Assembly (NCBI GenBank): GCA_027032075.1
Contig: JALVOC010000089.1
Coordinates: forward strand, 248,001 to 312,000
Direction: 5' to 3'
Length of the DNA: 64,000 bases
DNA from: Chromatiales bacterium
GTDB taxonomy: Bacteria; Pseudomonadota; Gammaproteobacteria; UBA6429; Thiohalophilaceae
How positions within the stretch are numbered: position 1 is the stretch's first letter; each line of letters starts with the position of its first letter. Of the stretch, positions 9,192 to 20,243 are shown piece after piece. The position numbers and the translations under genes are program-made. The notes under the pieces were generated by a model, which was given only the letters and a program-made list of their open reading frames with translations, searched no databases and had not been told where the DNA came from.

Positions 9192-9908
9192 ATGGCAACT
9201 GCACCCAAATACAAAAGGATCCTGCTTAAACTGAGCGGAGAAGCCCTTATGGGCGAGCAGCAGTTTGGAATCGATCCGTTGATTGTCGGACGTATCGCGC
9301 AAGAGGTCAGGGATCTGCAGGAGATCGGGGTGCAGGTCGCCATGGTAATAGGTGGTGGTAATATTTTCAGGGGGGTCAGCCTCTCCTCCGGCGGCATGGA
9401 CCGTGTCACTGCGGATCAAATGGGAATGCTGGCAACGGTAATCAATGCATTGTCGTTACAGGATGCGCTGGAAAAAAACGGCATGCATGTGCGTGTCATG
9501 TCAGCTCTGGCGATACATAGCGTGTGTGAGGATTTCATTCGTCGCCGGGCAATTCGTCATCTGGAAAAAAACCGTGTCGTTATTTTTGCGGCGGGTACCG
9601 GTAACCCGTTTTTTACCACCGACACGGCCGCCAGTTTGCGTGGGGTGGAAGCTGAGGTGGATATCGTGCTCAAAGGCACGAAAGTCGATGGTGTGTATTC
9701 ATCCGATCCGGTTAAGGATCCAAAGGCGGTCATGTACGAAAAGTTGACATACGACACCGTCATTAACGAAAAGCTGGCAGTGATGGATACCACTGCGATT
9801 GTGCTGTGCCGGGATAATGGAATTCCTATTCGGGTATTCAATATGAACAAAAAAGGTGCCCTGATGCGCGTTGTTATGGGCGAGAATGAAGGCACCCTGG
9901 TGGAATAG
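9192..9908 (+). CDS. pyrH: Uridylate kinase
   Basis: Phosphorylates UMP to UDP, the entry to UTP/CTP and UDP-sugars. The 238-residue protein is of the amino-acid-kinase fold with [14 protein letters not shown] at the N-terminus, [10 protein letters not shown] near residue 55 and [17 protein letters not shown] near 135. The length is that of hexameric bacterial UMP kinase. It lies 15 bp after tsf and 11 bp before frr, in the conserved tsf-pyrH-frr order. Confidence 0.97.
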   Translation: MATAPKYKRILLKLSGEALMGEQQFGIDPLIVGRIAQEVRDLQEIGVQVAMVIGGGNIFRGVSLSSGGMDRVTADQMGMLATVINALSLQDALEKNGMHVRVMSALAIHSVCEDFIRRRAIRHLEKNRVVIFAAGTGNPFFTTDTAASLRGVEAEVDIVLKGTKVDGVYSSDPVKDPKAVMYEKLTYDTVINEKLAVMDTTAIVLCRDNGIPIRVFNMNKKGALMRVVMGENEGTLVE

Positions 9909-9919
9909 AGGCAAAGCTT

Positions 9920-10477
9920 ATGATTAATGAATTGAAGAAGGATGCCGAAGTCCGCATGGGCAAGAGTGTGGAATCCCTTAAAAATGAACTGACAAAATTG
10001 CGTACCGGGCGAGCGCACACCAGCCTGCTTGAGCACATCATGGTGGATTATTATGGTTCTGAAGTGCCGATCAATCAGGTTGCCAATGTCTCTGTTGCCG
10101 ATGCGCGTACCCTTACTGTGACTCCGTGGGAGAAACAGATGGTTAAAACCGTGGAAAAAGCCATCATGAATTCGAATATGGGGCTTAATCCGGCAACCGC
10201 AGGTGAGGTAATACGTGTTCCGTTGCCACCGTTGACCGAGGAACGGCGTAAGGACATGATCCGCATTGTCCGCCAGGAAGGGGAAAATGCACGTGTGGCA
10301 ATTCGGAATATTCGACGTGATGTGCTCAGTGATATCAAAACACTGCTAAAAGAAAAAGAAATAACAGAAGATGACGAGCGTCGGGCACATGACGATATAC
10401 AAAAAATAACCGACCAATATATCGCCAAAGTCGACAAGCTGGTGGAAGAAAAAGAGAAGGATTTGATGGAGATCTGA
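9920..10477 (+). CDS. frr: Ribosome recycling factor
   Basis: Splits post-termination ribosomes together with EF-G. The 185-residue protein is the exact family length, with the N-terminal helix and [21 protein letters not shown], then [17 protein letters not shown], and the C-terminal helix ending [11 protein letters not shown]. An AGAGG Shine-Dalgarno precedes the ATG. The next gene, uppS, starts 69 bp downstream. Confidence 0.97.
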   Translation: MINELKKDAEVRMGKSVESLKNELTKLRTGRAHTSLLEHIMVDYYGSEVPINQVANVSVADARTLTVTPWEKQMVKTVEKAIMNSNMGLNPATAGEVIRVPLPPLTEERRKDMIRIVRQEGENARVAIRNIRRDVLSDIKTLLKEKEITEDDERRAHDDIQKITDQYIAKVDKLVEEKEKDLMEI

Positions 10478-10546
10478 TATCAGATCTTTAACACAGACTT
10501 CCTGCGCACGGGCTCACCGTTCGACAATCAAATCGGAGCAAATCTA

Positions 10547-11332
10547 GTGAGCACGCCTGATAAAAAATCTACCAAGGGAAAATATCTGGAGCTGGTTGGC
10601 CCGGAGGGGTTGCCGCGCCATGTTGCAGTGATCATGGACGGCAACGGGCGCTGGGCGGAACAGAGAAACAAGCCACGTGTCGTTGGACACCGTGCCGGAG
10701 TGGAAACCGTACGGGAGATGGTACGGGCAGCCGGTGAATTAGGCATCGAGGTTCTGACTTTATTTGCTTTTTCGAGTGAAAACTGGCGGCGCCCGCAAAA
10801 AGAGGTCGGGCTGCTGATGGAATTGTTTATGGTGGCGCTGGAGCGCGAGGTCAAGAAACTGCACCACAATAATGTCAAGTTGAGAATCATTGGTGACAAG
10901 CGTGCTTTTTCCGAAAAAATTCAAAAACGCATCGCCGATGCAGAATTCCTGACTCAAAACAACAACGGTCTGGTGCTCAATATCGCGGCCAATTACGGCG
11001 GCAAGTGGGACATCACCCAGGCGGTGAGAAAACTGGCAGAGAGAGTAAGGCAGGGAGACATGCTGGCAGAGGAGATTACCCCTGAAAGTATTGCTGAAGA
11101 ATTAACCACGGCTGATTTGCCCGAGCCGGATTTGTTCATCCGGACCGGTGGTGAACAGCGGATCAGCAATTTTATGATTTGGCAACTGGCTTACACCGAA
11201 CTTTATTTCACCCCCGTATTATGGCCTGATTTCAACCGGACTGAATTTGAAAAAGCACTGATTTCCTTTTCCAAACGGCAACGCCGTTTTGGCCAGACCG
11301 GCAAGCAGGTGGAGTCGCAGCGCAATGCTTAA
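10547..11332 (+). CDS. uppS: Undecaprenyl diphosphate synthase (cis-prenyltransferase)
   Basis: Builds the C55 carrier lipid used for peptidoglycan, O-antigen and, in this genome, the exopolysaccharide encoded further right. The 261-residue protein has [13 protein letters not shown] with catalytic Asp31, the [11 protein letters not shown] motif, and [20 protein letters not shown] near residue 204. The start is a GTG at 10547, supported by GGAG at 10535-10538. Its last codons overlap the cdsA start by 8 bp, suggesting coupled translation. Confidence 0.96.
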   Translation: MSTPDKKSTKGKYLELVGPEGLPRHVAVIMDGNGRWAEQRNKPRVVGHRAGVETVREMVRAAGELGIEVLTLFAFSSENWRRPQKEVGLLMELFMVALEREVKKLHHNNVKLRIIGDKRAFSEKIQKRIADAEFLTQNNNGLVLNIAANYGGKWDITQAVRKLAERVRQGDMLAEEITPESIAEELTTADLPEPDLFIRTGGEQRISNFMIWQLAYTELYFTPVLWPDFNRTEFEKALISFSKRQRRFGQTGKQVESQRNA

Positions 11333-12140
11333 ATTGCGTGTCATCACTGCGCTGATACTTGCTCCGCTGGTGATCATGGGTATCTATTTTTTGCCAGATA
11401 CGGCATTTGTTTTGTTTATAGCGGGTGTCACCATCCTTGCATCCTGGGAGTGGACACGCATTGCCGGCTTCCATGCATTTACTAACCGCTTGTTATATGT
11501 CGCAGGTATTGCCATTGTTTTATATGGAATCACCCTGTATCTGCAAGAAGAACGGCTCAGTAATATCTTTTTTGTTATCGTCCTGCTGTGGTGGGTGCTG
11601 ACGCTGCTGCGCCTCTTCAGCTACCGCTTTCGTCCCTTGCAACCCGGCGTACATCAAATAACCGCAGTGCTGGCGGGATTTCCTGTGTTGTGCGGCGCCT
11701 TTGCAGCAATTGTTTTGCTGCGTCAGGAATACGGTCCCACCTCAATTCTCATTTTACTGCTGCTGGTCTGGGCTGCCGACATCGCTGCCTATTTTACCGG
11801 GCGCAAATTTGGCCGGCATAAACTTTTACCATCAATCAGTCCGGGCAAAACCTTCGAGGGGATCTGGGGGGCGCTGTTAGCCAGCCTGCTGGTTGGTTTC
11901 GTGGCATCGTTCTGGTATGACCCGCAAGGAAGCAAAATTGTCGCCTTGCTGGTGATCAGTCTGGTGACAGTGGTTTTTTCGATTGTTGGTGATTTGAATG
12001 AAAGTTTATACAAAAGGCAGGCGGGATTGAAAGACAGCAGTAATTTGTTACCCGGGCATGGCGGGATTCTTGATCGGATTGACAGTTTGACCGCAGCCGC
12101 ACCTGTTTATATTTGTGGTTTGTACCTTTTCAGGGTTTAA
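11325..12140 (+). CDS. cdsA: Phosphatidate cytidylyltransferase (CDP-diglyceride synthase)
   Basis: Makes CDP-diacylglycerol, the precursor of all membrane phospholipids. This is a 271-residue inner-membrane protein with about eight hydrophobic segments. It carries the full C-terminal CDS signature: [14 protein letters not shown] followed by [16 protein letters not shown]. The ATG at 11325 gives [16 protein letters not shown], the normal start, with GGTGGAG upstream. The frame is open further upstream, but that part lies inside uppS and lacks family likeness. It overlaps uppS by 8 bp and is 3 bp from dxr. Confidence 0.95.
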   Translation: MLKLRVITALILAPLVIMGIYFLPDTAFVLFIAGVTILASWEWTRIAGFHAFTNRLLYVAGIAIVLYGITLYLQEERLSNIFFVIVLLWWVLTLLRLFSYRFRPLQPGVHQITAVLAGFPVLCGAFAAIVLLRQEYGPTSILILLLLVWAADIAAYFTGRKFGRHKLLPSISPGKTFEGIWGALLASLLVGFVASFWYDPQGSKIVALLVISLVTVVFSIVGDLNESLYKRQAGLKDSSNLLPGHGGILDRIDSLTAAAPVYICGLYLFRV

Positions 12141-12143
12141 GCA

Positions 12144-13331
12144 ATGCAGGGTATCACAATTCTTGGTTCAACCGGTTCAATCGGCGTCAATACCCTGGAG
12201 GTGATTGCCCGTCACCCGGACAAGTACCGCATAGTCGCCTTGACGGCAAACAAGCAGGTTGATCGTTTATTTGATCAATGCAAAACCTGCCAGCCGCAAT
12301 ATGCGGTGATGGCAGACGCAACGGCGGCACAGCAACTTGATGAGCGTCTTAAACAGGCCGGCTTGCAAGTGGAGGTGCTTGCAGGTGTCGATGGTTTGAA
12401 ATACGTCAGCAGTCTGCCACAGGTAAATCAGGTGATGGCAGCAATTGTTGGTGCGGCTGGATTATTGCCGACCCTGGCTGCGGCGGAGTGCGGCAAGCGC
12501 GTATTACTGGCGAACAAGGAAGCGCTGGTCATGTCCGGGCATTTGTTTATGAAGGTGGTGGCGCAAAACAACGCGGAGTTACTGCCCATCGATAGTGAAC
12601 ATAACGCCATTTTTCAATGCATGCCTCCTGCATACCAGAATGGATTGGAGAAAGCCGGTGTCAGGAAAATTTTATTGACAGGCTCCGGCGGTCCCTTCCG
12701 GAAAACACCAATCGAAGCATTGAGGAAGGTAACACCCGACGAGGCGTGCGCACATCCAAACTGGAGCATGGGAAGAAAGATTTCGGTTGACTCCGCCACC
12801 ATGATGAATAAAGGGCTGGAATTGATTGAGGCCTGTTGGTTGTTCAACACTACGCCGCAGCAGGTGCAGGTTGTGGTACATCCACAGAGTGTCATCCATT
12901 CGATGGTGGAATACATAGATGGCTCTGTGTTGGCACAGATGGGCCAGCCGGATATGCGAACACCTATCGCATATGCACTTGCCTGGCCGGAAAGAATCAA
13001 ATCAGGTGTGGAGCGTCTTGATTTGTTTGCCGTCGCACATCTGGACTTTGAGGAACCGGATAAGAACCGGTTTCCATGTTTGCGCCTGGCAGAAGAGGCG
13101 GCCAGACAGAGTGGCACCGCGCCTGCAATTATGAACGCAGCGAATGAAGTGGCGGTGGAAGCGTTTTTGCAGGAAAAAATATTGTTTACTCATATTGCCA
13201 CTTTGGTGGAAGAAGTGCTGGAATCCGTAACGTCATCGGCCGCCGATGATCTGGAGATGATATTACAGGCGGATGCAGCGGCAAGAAGCTGTGCCAATGA
13301 ACTGCTTCAGCGCCGGTATAAAAAGGGATAA
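12144..13331 (+). CDS. dxr: 1-deoxy-D-xylulose 5-phosphate reductoisomerase
   Basis: First committed step of the MEP isoprenoid pathway, feeding UppS and quinones. The 395-residue protein has an NADPH-binding GSTGSIG at residues 8-14, the substrate/metal-site stretch [14 protein letters not shown], the flexible-loop sequence [21 protein letters not shown] (shown in part) and the [12 protein letters not shown]-terminal domain. Length is normal. It starts 3 bp after cdsA and ends 6 bp before rseP. Confidence 0.96.
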   Translation: MQGITILGSTGSIGVNTLEVIARHPDKYRIVALTANKQVDRLFDQCKTCQPQYAVMADATAAQQLDERLKQAGLQVEVLAGVDGLKYVSSLPQVNQVMAAIVGAAGLLPTLAAAECGKRVLLANKEALVMSGHLFMKVVAQNNAELLPIDSEHNAIFQCMPPAYQNGLEKAGVRKILLTGSGGPFRKTPIEALRKVTPDEACAHPNWSMGRKISVDSATMMNKGLELIEACWLFNTTPQQVQVVVHPQSVIHSMVEYIDGSVLAQMGQPDMRTPIAYALAWPERIKSGVERLDLFAVAHLDFEEPDKNRFPCLRLAEEAARQSGTAPAIMNAANEVAVEAFLQEKILFTHIATLVEEVLESVTSSAADDLEMILQADAAARSCANELLQRRYKKG

Positions 13332-13337
13332 TGGCTG

Positions 13338-14699
13338 ATGGACGTATTGATTAACATTGTATCTTTTATCGTTGCGATAAGCATCCTGGTGGCAGTGCAT
13401 GAATTCGGTCACTTCTGGGTGGCGAGACGAATGGGAGTAAAGGTTTTACGTTTTTCAATTGGTTTTGGCAGGCCTCTATTGAAATGGGCAGGGAAGGATG
13501 GTACGGAATATGTCATTGCTGCGTTGCCACTTGGTGGTTATGTCAAAATGCTGGGAGAGCATGATGATACGCCGATAAAGGAGGAAGAAAAACGCTTTGC
13601 CTTCAATAATCAGCATGTCGCCAAACGTTTTGCGATTGCTTCTGCTGGACCTGTGTTTAATTTTCTGTTTGCTATTGTCGCCTATGGTTTAATGTTTTCG
13701 GTAGGAGTGACCGGGATAAAGCCTGTCGTGGGCGAAATTGAAAAATCCACACCTGTTGCGATTGCCGGTCTGAAAAAAGGTGATGAAATTATCTCCGTAA
13801 ACGGAAAACCCACGCCGATCTGGGATGTGGTTATACAGTCAGTGATCCCTGCGTTAATCGACAATGATGATATAACCATGAAAGTGCGGGGCAAAGATGG
13901 ATATGTGCGGAATATCGAAATCAGCCTGCCAGAAGAAAGCAAGGGAAAGGAGCCGGGAGAATTGTTCACCGCCTTGGGCCTTAATCCCTGGCGACCTGCG
14001 GTAAAACCCGTTGTGGGTATGGTGGTCGAAAACTCTCCTGCAGCAAGGGCCGGTTTGCAGGCGGATGATGAAATACTTGCAATCGACGGAAAAAAAATTA
14101 CGGACTGGTTGGAGCTGGTGGATTATGTTTCCGCCAGGCCGGAAACAACGCTCGAATTACTTGTACGACGGGGTGATGAGGAACGTAGCATCAGTGTGCA
14201 TGCTGCCGAAGTGAATTTAAAAGGGAAAAAAGTGGGAAGAATTGGGATAGGTCCCAAAAGTGGCGGACGCTATCCAGACGATATGATGGTGGTGTATCAA
14301 TACCCGTTTACCACCTCATCCCTGAAAGCCGTGGAGCAAACATGGGAAAACACGCTTTTTACATTCAGGATGATCGGCAAGATTCTGTTTGGTGAGCTAT
14401 CAGTCAAGAATTTGAGCGGGCCGATAAATATCGCAGTCTATGCAGGTTATTCCGCGAGTGCAGGACTGGGACGTTTTCTGGATTTTCTGGCGATTGTCAG
14501 CATCAGTCTCGGCGTATTGAATTTACTGCCTATACCCGTTCTTGATGGGGGGCATCTCCTGTATTATGTCATCGAAATGGTAAAAGGACGCCCACTCTCA
14601 GAAGCTGCCATGGAATTCGGACAACGTATCGGTATTGTGCTGTTGTTAATGTTAATGAGTATCGCATTTTATAATGATATTGTAAGACTCGTAAATTAA
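13338..14699 (+). CDS. rseP: Site-2 intramembrane zinc protease RseP
   Basis: Cleaves anti-sigma factor RseA (sigma-E envelope stress response) and remnant signal peptides within the inner membrane. The 453-residue protein has the zinc motif HEFGH at residues 21-25 in the first membrane helix, two periplasmic PDZ domains (about 115-195 and 220-290; each with a GLxxGDxI-like carboxylate loop), and the second active-site motif [16 protein letters not shown] around 395-410 supplying the metal-binding Asp. Gene order dxr-rseP-bamA-skp is as in other Gammaproteobacteria. Confidence 0.96.
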   Translation: MDVLINIVSFIVAISILVAVHEFGHFWVARRMGVKVLRFSIGFGRPLLKWAGKDGTEYVIAALPLGGYVKMLGEHDDTPIKEEEKRFAFNNQHVAKRFAIASAGPVFNFLFAIVAYGLMFSVGVTGIKPVVGEIEKSTPVAIAGLKKGDEIISVNGKPTPIWDVVIQSVIPALIDNDDITMKVRGKDGYVRNIEISLPEESKGKEPGELFTALGLNPWRPAVKPVVGMVVENSPAARAGLQADDEILAIDGKKITDWLELVDYVSARPETTLELLVRRGDEERSISVHAAEVNLKGKKVGRIGIGPKSGGRYPDDMMVVYQYPFTTSSLKAVEQTWENTLFTFRMIGKILFGELSVKNLSGPINIAVYAGYSASAGLGRFLDFLAIVSISLGVLNLLPIPVLDGGHLLYYVIEMVKGRPLSEAAMEFGQRIGIVLLLMLMSIAFYNDIVRLVN

Positions 14700-14730
14700 G
14701 TACACTATAATAAAGAAGCCATATTGTTGT

Positions 14731-17007
14731 ATGAATAAATATATAGGTATTACCTTACTCGCCAGCGCAATCAGCCAGCCAGTCTTTGCGTTTGCACCTT
14801 TTACTGTAAAGGAAATACGTCTTGAAGGTTTGCAACGGATTTCACCTGGTGCAGTATTCAATTACTTGCCGGTAAAGGTTGGGGATCGCCTGACTGAAGC
14901 GCTCAGTGCAGAGGCGATACGGGATTTGTACAAGACCGGGTTTTTCAAGGACATACGGCTGGAGCAGGACAATGATGTACTGGTGGTGTTTGTGGCGGAA
15001 CGTCCTGCAATAGCAGACATCACGTTTTCCGGGAACAAAGACATTACCACAGAGCAATTGCAGGATTCCTTAAAGCAGATAGGATTGTCAAAAGGAAAGG
15101 TCCTGGATCGCGCACTGCTCGACAAGGTCGAGCAGGAATTGTTGAGACAGTATTACAGCCTGGGCAAGTATGGTGTGAAAATTGAAACCAAAAGCGAGCC
15201 CTTGGAGCGTAACAGAATAAAGGTCAGCATCAATATAACCGAAGGAGAGAATGCCGAAGTTTACGCAATTAATGTTGTAGGAAACAAGGTATTCACTGAT
15301 GATGAACTGTTGGCAAGATTACAACTGTCAGGTTCCTCAATCTTTTTTGGAAAAAACAAGTATTCAAAACAATTATTATCTGCTGATCTGGAAACCATAA
15401 AATCATACTATCTGGACAGAGGATATATAAATTTTAATATTGACTCGACCCAGGTGTCATTGACGCCAGACAAACAGGATGTCTACATTACCGTAAATAT
15501 AACGGAAGGCGAAAAGTATTTTGTGCGCGATATCAAGCTGGCGGGAGAGTTGATATTTCCCGAAAAGGAAATTATGCCCCTGATTAGCCTGAAGTCCGGT
15601 GATGTGTTTTCCCGCCGTGAAATCGTGGAAAGCACGAAGCGTATCAGTGAAAAACTGGCAGAACAGGGATACGCGTTTGCCAATGTCAATATTGTGCCCG
15701 ATGTGGATAAAGACACAAAGACAATAGGATTAACTTTGTTTGTTGATCCGGGTCACAGGGTGTATGTGCGCCGGATCAACATCAGTAACAACACAAAAAC
15801 CAAGGATGAGGTTATCAGACGGGAGTTTCGCCAGATGGAAGGGGACTGGATGTCAACCAAACAGGTTGCACAGTCACGTACGCGCTTGAACAGGACAGGC
15901 TATTTTGATCGTGTGAATGTCGAGACACCATCGGTACCCGGAACCGATGATCAGGTGGATGTAAATTACTCGGTTTCAGAACGTCCTACCGGTAACCTTT
16001 CCGCGGGCATAGGTTATTCGGACACGCAAGGCTTCTTGATGAACCTTGGGGTTACGCAGGATAACTTTGTCGGTACCGGTAAACGTATTGGTATTACCCT
16101 GGACAACAGCCAGGTGACCAAACGACTCAGTATTGATTATTTTGATCCTTATTATACTCTTGATGGTGTAAGCAGGGGTTTCAGTTTATATTACCGGAAT
16201 ATTGACGCTGCAGAGGCGCAGATTTCGAACTATACAACCGACAGTTATGGTGCGAAATTAGTGCATGCCATGCCCTTGAGCGAGATTGACAATATCCGTT
16301 TTTCTTTTGGGTATGACAAGACAGAACTGGAGTTGGGATCGTTACAGGTTTCACAGGACATACTTGATTTTATTAATGAAAATGGTAGTGTCTACGGCAC
16401 ATATCCGATAAACGCGTCATGGGTGCGTGATTCCCGGAACAAGCGGATATTGGCAAGTGAAGGTGCGTTGACCTCTGTTGATACGGAAATCGCACCACCG
16501 GGCGGTGATCTGGAGTATTATAGGATAAATTTCAGGCACTTACGCTATTTTGCATTGGGAAAAATCACGACACTGTCAGTCAATGCCAGAGTCGGTATCG
16601 GCGACAGTTTCGGAAAAACCACACGCCTTCCACCGTACAAGAACTATTTTGCCGGGGGAAGCAGGACTATCCGTGGATTTGATCCGAACAGCATGGGGCC
16701 GCGTGATCCGGTTACAGACGAGTCATTGGGTGGTAACAGGATGTTGATTGGTAATATTGAATTGATCTTGCCGAATCCTTTCGATGATACCAGTGGGTCG
16801 ACCCGATTCAGTGGATTTATCGATGGTGGTAATGTCTTTAGAAAAGGAGATGCCATATCAGCGGCGGAATTGAGATATACAGCCGGTTTGTCTTTGATCT
16901 GGATCAGCCCTATCGCACCGATGCAATTCAGCTATGCAATACCGTTAAATAAAAAAGATGGAGATAAATTACAGCCCTTTCAATTTACTTTTGGGATGGC
17001 TTTTTAG
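14731..17007 (+). CDS. bamA: Outer-membrane protein assembly factor BamA
   Basis: Core of the BAM complex that folds beta-barrel proteins into the outer membrane. It has 758 residues with a signal peptide ([20 protein letters not shown]), five POTRA repeats (about 22-420) and a 16-strand barrel. The lid-loop motif IRGF ([17 protein letters not shown]) lies near residue 647. The protein ends QFTFGMAF, with the C-terminal Phe expected for the beta-signal. Its position between rseP and skp is conserved. Confidence 0.97.
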   Translation: MNKYIGITLLASAISQPVFAFAPFTVKEIRLEGLQRISPGAVFNYLPVKVGDRLTEALSAEAIRDLYKTGFFKDIRLEQDNDVLVVFVAERPAIADITFSGNKDITTEQLQDSLKQIGLSKGKVLDRALLDKVEQELLRQYYSLGKYGVKIETKSEPLERNRIKVSINITEGENAEVYAINVVGNKVFTDDELLARLQLSGSSIFFGKNKYSKQLLSADLETIKSYYLDRGYINFNIDSTQVSLTPDKQDVYITVNITEGEKYFVRDIKLAGELIFPEKEIMPLISLKSGDVFSRREIVESTKRISEKLAEQGYAFANVNIVPDVDKDTKTIGLTLFVDPGHRVYVRRINISNNTKTKDEVIRREFRQMEGDWMSTKQVAQSRTRLNRTGYFDRVNVETPSVPGTDDQVDVNYSVSERPTGNLSAGIGYSDTQGFLMNLGVTQDNFVGTGKRIGITLDNSQVTKRLSIDYFDPYYTLDGVSRGFSLYYRNIDAAEAQISNYTTDSYGAKLVHAMPLSEIDNIRFSFGYDKTELELGSLQVSQDILDFINENGSVYGTYPINASWVRDSRNKRILASEGALTSVDTEIAPPGGDLEYYRINFRHLRYFALGKITTLSVNARVGIGDSFGKTTRLPPYKNYFAGGSRTIRGFDPNSMGPRDPVTDESLGGNRMLIGNIELILPNPFDDTSGSTRFSGFIDGGNVFRKGDAISAAELRYTAGLSLIWISPIAPMQFSYAIPLNKKDGDKLQPFQFTFGMAF

Positions 17008-17015
17008 ATTAACCA

Positions 17016-17567
17016 ATGGTGACGCATGTGAAAGATATAAAGAAATATTTTCTGTTAGTCTTTTTATTCTTTTTTGGCGCAAATGTTCTGTATGCAGAAG
17101 ATATCAAAATCGCCTTTGTAAATGCAACTCGTGTTATGAATGAAGTTCCGCAAGCGGATGCGATCCGCAAACGCATCAAAGATGAGTTTGCTCCCAGAGA
17201 TAAAAAAATACTGGAAATGCAGACCGAATTGAAAAAACAGGAAGACAAAATGCTCAGAGATTCAGAGGTGATGAGTGATGCGGCGCGTACCAAACTCGAA
17301 CGCAAGATATTCACGTTGAAGCGGGATATCAAAAGGGCAAGAGAGGAATTTACCGAAGATTTGAATATTCGCCGTAATGAAGAGCTGGATAAACTGCAAA
17401 AACTGGTTTACAAAGCAATACTCTCATATGCAAAACAAAACAAGTACGATCTGATTCTGGGTGAAAGTGTCCTGTATTCAAGTAAACGTGTGGATGTTTC
17501 GGACAAGGTAATAGAGCGTTTGCGGGAAGAATATCAGAATACCGTGATGGGAACCAAGAATAATTGA
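17016..17567 (+). CDS. skp: Periplasmic chaperone Skp/OmpH
   Basis: Holds unfolded outer-membrane proteins in the periplasm for BamA. It has 183 residues with an N-terminal signal peptide (hydrophobic LLVFLFFFGANVLYA, cleavage after Ala), then IKIAFVNATRVMNEVPQA, typical of the OmpH strand, and a long charged coiled-coil arm (about residues 55-135). A final DLILGESVLYSSKRVDVSDKV returns to the body domain. The likely start is the ATG at 17016, although GTG codons at 17019 and 17028 are also possible. It sits 8 bp after bamA. Confidence 0.92.
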   Translation: MVTHVKDIKKYFLLVFLFFFGANVLYAEDIKIAFVNATRVMNEVPQADAIRKRIKDEFAPRDKKILEMQTELKKQEDKMLRDSEVMSDAARTKLERKIFTLKRDIKRAREEFTEDLNIRRNEELDKLQKLVYKAILSYAKQNKYDLILGESVLYSSKRVDVSDKVIERLREEYQNTVMGTKNN

Positions 17568-17577
17568 ATATTGAGCA

Positions 17578-18621
17578 TTGATTGTGCCGTACACGATAGA
17601 ATATCTTGCTGACATGGTAGGTGGAACTGTTTATGGTGATCCCACCATTGTTATTGATAGCGTAAACAGCCTGGAAGATGCAAAAGCGGGTCAGATCAGT
17701 TTCCTGTCCAATCCAAAATTTGTTTCAGCATTAAAGCAGACAACGGCATCGGCCGTACTTCTAAAGGAATCAGAGCGTGAAGATTGTCCAGCCGCGGCCA
17801 TTGTTGTTGATAATCCGTATGCTGCCTATGCGAAAATAGCAGGATTGATTTATCCGCTGCACAAAGAACAGTCAGGCATACATCCAACCGCAGTAATTGG
17901 GGATAATTGCGAGATTGATGAAAGCGTATGGGTTGGGCCACAATGCGTTATCGGCAATAATGTAAAATTGTCTGCTGGAACTTACATAAGTGCCGGCGTT
18001 GTAATCGAAGATAATGTCAGAATTGGTGAAGCATGCACGTTTTATCCGAATGTAACGGTTATGCACGACTGTGTTTTCGGTAATAATGTACTGGTGCATG
18101 CGGGTTCGGTTATAGGCAGTGACGGATTTGGCCAGGCAAACGAGAATGGCACATGGCACAAGATACCACAAATAGGACGCGTGCTGATTGGCGATGATGT
18201 GGAGATTGGTGCAAATAATACGATCGACCGCGGCACAATCAAGGATACAATCATAAAAGAGGGTGTTAAGTTAGATAATCTTGTGCATATTGCCCACAAT
18301 GTCGTGATTGGTGAGCATACCGTGATAGCAGCGCAAACCGGGATTGCAGGAAGTACGACGATAGGAAAAAATTGCATGTTTGGCGGTGTTGTTGGTGTGG
18401 CGGGCCATCTTGATATAGCAGATAATGTAACCCTAACTGGAAGGGCGGTAGCAAGACAGTCAATATCGAAAGCGGGGGTATATTCATCAGGTACACCTTT
18501 GGAAGAAAATCGTTTATGGCACAGGAATCATGCCCGCTTTAAACAACTTGATGATATGGCAAAACGTTTAAAAAAACTTGAAAAAACAATTGAAGAACTG
18601 GCAGGCAAGAATATTGAATAA
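17578..18621 (+). CDS. lpxD: UDP-3-O-(3-hydroxyacyl)glucosamine N-acyltransferase
   Basis: Third lipid A step: adds the 2-N-linked hydroxyacyl chain from acyl-ACP. It has 347 residues with an N-terminal uridine-binding domain (ISFLSNPKF near residue 39), a left-handed beta-helix from about 95 to 290, and a C-terminal helix. The catalytic His region reads [17 protein letters not shown], and the helix carries the [17 protein letters not shown] repeat. There is no ATG; the start is TTG at 17578 or GTG at 17584, and no strong Shine-Dalgarno separates them. If GnnA/GnnB act here, its substrate would be the 3-amino sugar. It overlaps fabZ. Confidence 0.95.
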   Translation: MIVPYTIEYLADMVGGTVYGDPTIVIDSVNSLEDAKAGQISFLSNPKFVSALKQTTASAVLLKESEREDCPAAAIVVDNPYAAYAKIAGLIYPLHKEQSGIHPTAVIGDNCEIDESVWVGPQCVIGNNVKLSAGTYISAGVVIEDNVRIGEACTFYPNVTVMHDCVFGNNVLVHAGSVIGSDGFGQANENGTWHKIPQIGRVLIGDDVEIGANNTIDRGTIKDTIIKEGVKLDNLVHIAHNVVIGEHTVIAAQTGIAGSTTIGKNCMFGGVVGVAGHLDIADNVTLTGRAVARQSISKAGVYSSGTPLEENRLWHRNHARFKQLDDMAKRLKKLEKTIEELAGKNIE

Positions 18622-19060
18622 TCTTGATATATACGAAATTTTAAAGCATTTACCCCATCGGTATCCTTTCTTGCTGATAGACAAGGTGGTGGATTATGAA
18701 AAGGGAAAATATCTAATTGCGGTAAAAAATGTCAGCCATAACGAGCCGCATTTTACCGGGCATTTTCCCCACAGGCCGGTGATGCCTGGCGTATTGATCC
18801 TCGAAGCACTGGCTCAGGCTACGGGAATTCTGGCGTTTAAAACACTAGGTTATGTACCGGATGAAAAATCACTTTACTATTTTGTCGGTATCGATAAAGC
18901 GAGATTCAAGCAGCCGGTAAAACCTGGTGATCAGCTGGAATTAAAAGTTGAATTTATCAAGGAAAAACGCGGAATCTGGAAGTTTGATGGAGTTGCCCTG
19001 GTCGACGGCAAGGAAGTTTGTTCTGCAGAAATCATGTGTGCGGAGCGTCCTGTGGAATGA
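18614..19060 (+). CDS. fabZ: 3-hydroxyacyl-ACP dehydratase FabZ
   Basis: Dehydrates 3-hydroxyacyl-ACP in fatty acid synthesis and competes with LpxA/LpxD for the same hydroxyacyl-ACP pool, which explains its place in the lpx operon. With the TTG at 18614 the protein is 148 residues and begins [21 protein letters not shown], the family N-terminus. TTG is also the start used by E. coli fabZ. The hot-dog fold active site [17 protein letters not shown] gives catalytic His50 and Glu64. The start overlaps the lpxD end by 8 bp, and its stop overlaps the lpxA ATG (ATGA). Confidence 0.94.
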   Translation: MNNLDIYEILKHLPHRYPFLLIDKVVDYEKGKYLIAVKNVSHNEPHFTGHFPHRPVMPGVLILEALAQATGILAFKTLGYVPDEKSLYYFVGIDKARFKQPVKPGDQLELKVEFIKEKRGIWKFDGVALVDGKEVCSAEIMCAERPVE

Positions 19061-19830
19061 GTATTGACCCCCGTGCTGTGATAGACCCTTCAGCAAAAAT
19101 CGCCGATAGTGCCACCATCGGTCCTTTTACTATTATTGGTGCGGATGTTGAGATTGAGGAGAAAACCTGGATTGGTCCTCATGTTGTGATTAATGGGCCA
19201 ACCTATATCGGCCGTGAAAACCGGATTTTTCAATTCGCTTCAATTGGTGAAATTCCCCAGGACAAGAAATTTCATGGCGAGTCATCAAAATTGGAGATTG
19301 GTGACAGAAACACCATTCGTGAGTATGTGAGTATCAATCGCGGGACCGAGGAGGGAGGTGGTTTGACCCGTATTGGTAATGATAACTGGTTGATGGCATA
19401 TATTCATATCGCACATGATTGCATGATTGGGAACAATACCACTTTTGCCAATGGCGCCACTCTTGCGGGGCATGTCACTATCGATGACCATGCAATCTTG
19501 GGCGGATTTACCCTGGTACATCAATTTTGCGCAGTTGGAAAATATGCGTTTTGTGGTATGGGCAGTGCAATCAGCAAGGATGTGCCACCTTTTGTAATGG
19601 TCAGCGGAAGTCCTGCGCACCCATATGGAGTAAATACAGAAGGATTAAAACGGCATAAATTCCCGAAGGATACGATCAAAGCTTTGCGCGATGCGTATAA
19701 AACGATCTACCGTTCCAGTCTGACGGTTGAAGAGGCGCTTTCCCGATTAAGGGAAAAAGCAAAAGAGGAGAAGGAAATCAATTTGTTGATTGATTTTTTG
19801 ACGCATACGACACGCGGTATCATCCGTTGA
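19057..19830 (+). CDS. lpxA: UDP-GlcNAc (or UDP-GlcNAc3N) O/N-acyltransferase LpxA
   Basis: First acylation of lipid A synthesis. It has 257 residues, starting [15 protein letters not shown] at the ATG that overlaps the fabZ stop by 4 bp. A left-handed beta-helix of hexapeptides is followed by a helical C-terminus. The catalytic His is His120 ([12 protein letters not shown]), equivalent to E. coli His125. The position equivalent to E. coli Gly173, the hydrocarbon ruler, is Met168 ([11 protein letters not shown]). In Pseudomonas a Met here selects 10-carbon chains. It is the last gene of the plus-strand run; lpxB is not next to it in the same direction as usual but lies convergent, 413 bp away. 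Confidence 0.95.
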   Translation: MSIDPRAVIDPSAKIADSATIGPFTIIGADVEIEEKTWIGPHVVINGPTYIGRENRIFQFASIGEIPQDKKFHGESSKLEIGDRNTIREYVSINRGTEEGGGLTRIGNDNWLMAYIHIAHDCMIGNNTTFANGATLAGHVTIDDHAILGGFTLVHQFCAVGKYAFCGMGSAISKDVPPFVMVSGSPAHPYGVNTEGLKRHKFPKDTIKALRDAYKTIYRSSLTVEEALSRLREKAKEEKEINLLIDFLTHTTRGIIR

Positions 19831-20084
19831 GGCATTTCTGATTAATTGCAATATCGTCATTTCGGCGAATGTCGCTATCCAGTAAAACAATGTTGAGTAA
19901 CTTGTGGGTTCCGCATCTTCATCGTGCTAAGGCGGTATGATAAATTATTCAGAGATTCCTTTTGATTCATTGCTGTCCCACTAACTCAATCCGGATATTT
20001 GGCAAGCCCTTGATAATGAAACGGGTACAAATACGGAATGATATTGACGACATAAAATTGGCCTTACCGGTCAATCAAAGCCAT

Positions 20085-20200
20085 TCATTCTCCCTCCGGG
20101 AAGGCCAGGATGAGAGGGTAAATAAAACAATGCGTTACCCGGTTTTTGATCCCCTCACCCCAACCCTCTCCCGTCGGGAGAGGGAGTTAATGGGACAGCA
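20085..20200. repeat. Paired REP-like palindromes between lpxA and lpxB
   Basis: The 413-bp gap between the convergent lpxA and lpxB holds no gene. It holds two related, oppositely oriented GC-rich units. One is near 20090-20119 (CTCCCTCCGGGA...ATGAGAGGG). The other is at 20151-20190 (CCCTCACCCCAACCC, then the palindrome CCCTCTCCCG-T-CGGGAGAGGG at 20164-20184). The CCCTCACCCCAACCCTCTCC block is a common dispersed intergenic repeat in Gammaproteobacteria. The head-to-head pair resembles a BIME. A related element lies at 23626-23777. The rest of the gap (19831-20084) is featureless. Confidence 0.7.
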
Positions 20201-20243
20201 GTGCTTTTAATTATAAATACGTCTTGCGAATTTGAAGTTGTAT

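Noticed and set aside
8322-9419. 365-codon open frame antisense to tsf and pyrH
   Set aside because: Its sequence is the mirror of two well-supported genes; no family likeness.
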